A stretch of DNA of 64,000 nucleotides from JAGPUQ01 sp036677085 (lineage in GTDB: Bacteria; Pseudomonadota; Gammaproteobacteria; Pseudomonadales; Porticoccaceae), in the NCBI GenBank assembly GCA_036677085.1, contig JAKFFI010000016.1, forward strand, positions 59,587-123,586, given 5' to 3'. Both the position numbers and the translations under genes were made by a program. Positions 63,015 to 64,000 of the stretch are shown here, piece after piece (the first letter of the stretch is position 1; the number at the start of each line of letters is the position of its first letter). The notes beneath the pieces are model-generated. The model was not told where the DNA came from, did no database searches, and saw only the letters and a list, made by a program, of their open reading frames with translations.

Positions 63015-64000
63015 ATGAGTCAACCAACGCAAGAAACCGTCCGCGCCGAGGCGCGCGCCTGGCTGGAGGCCAACTGGGATCCCGATCTCGATCTCAAGAC
63101 CTGGCGCGCCAAATTGGTCGATAGCGGCTGGGGCATGCCGGCCTGGCCGAAAGAATGGCACGGCAAGGGGCTGTCCGCGACGCTGGCCGCCGTCGTCGAC
63201 AAGGAGTTCCGTGCCATCGGCGCCATCGGCGTCGCCCGCAGCGGCCCGCGCATGCTGGCGGCCGCCACGCTGCTGGAACACGGCTCGGATTTTCTCAAAC
63301 AAAAATTCCTGCGCCGCATCCTGACCGGCGAAGACCACTGGTGCCAGTTGTTCAGCGAACCGGGCAGCGGTTCGGATCTGGCCGGCGCCATGACCAGGGC
63401 GGATCTCAAGGACGGCCGGTGGATCGTCAACGGCCAGAAGGTCTGGACCACCAGCGCCCATCACGCGCAATACGGCTTCCTGCTCGCGCGCACCGACTGG
63501 GATGTGCCCAAGCATCAGGGGCTGTCCTATTTCATCATCGAGATGGAACAGCCGGGCGTGCTGGTACAGCCCCTGCGCCAGATGAACGGCCACGCCTCCT
63601 TCAATCAGGTGTTCTTCACCGACGCGGTGGTGCCGGCCGAATACCTGGTCGCCAAGCTTGGCGAAGGCTGGAAGGTGGCGACCACCACCCTGATGCACGA
63701 GCGCCGCGCCGCCGCCGAGGGCATGGCGTCCGGGCCGCAGAGCGCCCAGCGGGTGGGGCGGGCCTACGACCAGGAGCGCGCCGAATTCGCGATCACCATG
63801 GAGCCCTATACCTGGTATCCACAGCGCGCCGGACGCCCCGATCTGGTCATCGAACGCGCCCAGGCCGCGGGCCGCAATACCGATCCGGTGGTGCGTCAGG
63901 AAATCGCCAAACTGCTCACCCTGCACCGGGCCGCGCACTGGACCCAGCGCCGCGCCCGCGCCGCCCAGCAACTGGGGCGCCCGCCGGGACCGGAGGGTTC
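63015..64000 (+). CDS. Acyl-CoA dehydrogenase, 5' part (cut by window end)
   Basis: ATG 63015 opens MSQPTQETVRAEARAWLEAN and runs through the end of the window without stop (328 codons). WCQLFSEPGSGSDLAGAMTRA, WIVNGQKVWTTSAHHAQYGFLLARTD and the ACAD beta-domain pattern are clear. Tandem with the previous ACAD after 17 bases; such pairs form heterotetramers in steroid and acyl side-chain catabolism (FadE-type). The C-terminal domain is only partly visible. Confidence 0.9.
   Translation, partial: MSQPTQETVRAEARAWLEANWDPDLDLKTWRAKLVDSGWGMPAWPKEWHGKGLSATLAAVVDKEFRAIGAIGVARSGPRMLAAATLLEHGSDFLKQKFLRRILTGEDHWCQLFSEPGSGSDLAGAMTRADLKDGRWIVNGQKVWTTSAHHAQYGFLLARTDWDVPKHQGLSYFIIEMEQPGVLVQPLRQMNGHASFNQVFFTDAVVPAEYLVAKLGEGWKVATTTLMHERRAAAEGMASGPQSAQRVGRAYDQERAEFAITMEPYTWYPQRAGRPDLVIERAQAAGRNTDPVVRQEIAKLLTLHRAAHWTQRRARAAQQLGRPPGPEG

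Overview
The window looks like a chromosomal segment of a GC-rich member of the Gammaproteobacteria. Two long blocks follow the Escherichia coli gene order closely: dxr-rseP-bamA-skp-lpxD-fabZ-lpxA-lpxB-rnhB-dnaE-accA-tilS (1-16.2 kb) and clpS-clpA-infA-(bpt)-aat-trxB-ftsK-lolA-rarA-(crcB)-serS (30.4-42.1 kb). Between and after them lie accessory genes for lipid, ester and CoA metabolism (acyl-CoA dehydrogenases, CaiB-type CoA transferase, LLM-class oxidoreductase, HSL-type esterases, a Baeyer-Villiger-type monooxygenase). These suggest an aerobic, lipid- or hydrocarbon-using organism. I cannot fix the genus from sequence alone.

Region by region. 1-16.2 kb: envelope biogenesis (isoprenoid precursor, outer-membrane protein assembly, lipid A) running into replication and fatty-acid synthesis, with an unusual FabH-like ketoacyl synthase inserted between rnhB and dnaE. 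16.3-18.9 kb: a PbpG-type peptidase and a flavin monooxygenase. 18.9-20.3 kb: a lower-GC island with a degraded SLOG-like ORF and a HEPN-like protein, closed by a strong terminator. 20.3-25.1 kb: a minus-strand run of an SDR, three HSL-family esterases and two hotdog thioesterases. 25.3-26.7 kb: msrA, a DCC-family thiol protein and a thioesterase. 26.8-30.2 kb: mfd. 30.4-42.1 kb: the N-degron/ClpAP, thioredoxin reductase, FtsK, LolA, RarA, SerS block. 42.1-48.6 kb: cysG, gor, a zinc alcohol dehydrogenase, a continuous GIY-YIG/DEAD-box helicase fusion and a lipoprotein-type cytochrome c5.

48.7-49.3 kb holds the most unusual structure: an exact 139-bp tandem repeat, about 3.6 units long, in which every full unit starts with the first 19 bases of tRNA-Arg(CCG). 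The array ends in the intact tRNA gene. Differences between units fall in loops, in single-stranded positions, or keep G-U pairing, so the array may be a structured transcribed leader. 49.5-57.0 kb: an unrecognised conserved protein, a decayed stretch, then a minus-strand series of LLM oxidoreductase, SnoaL-like protein, CinA, esterase, CoA diphosphatase and CoA transferase. 57.2-64 kb: bolA, an ompW gene frameshifted at a G6 tract in its signal peptide, a FocA/NirC channel, a 60-residue IPTL-CTERM protein, a membrane fatty-acid hydroxylase, an RNase H with a viroplasmin domain, and two acyl-CoA dehydrogenases, the last cut by the window end.

Functional links: the first block supplies the outer membrane. 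ClpS, ClpA, Bpt and Aat together form a complete bacterial N-degron branch. The monooxygenase, SDR, esterase and thioesterase genes could act in sequence on ketones and esters (inference). Everything here was read by eye; no database search was run.
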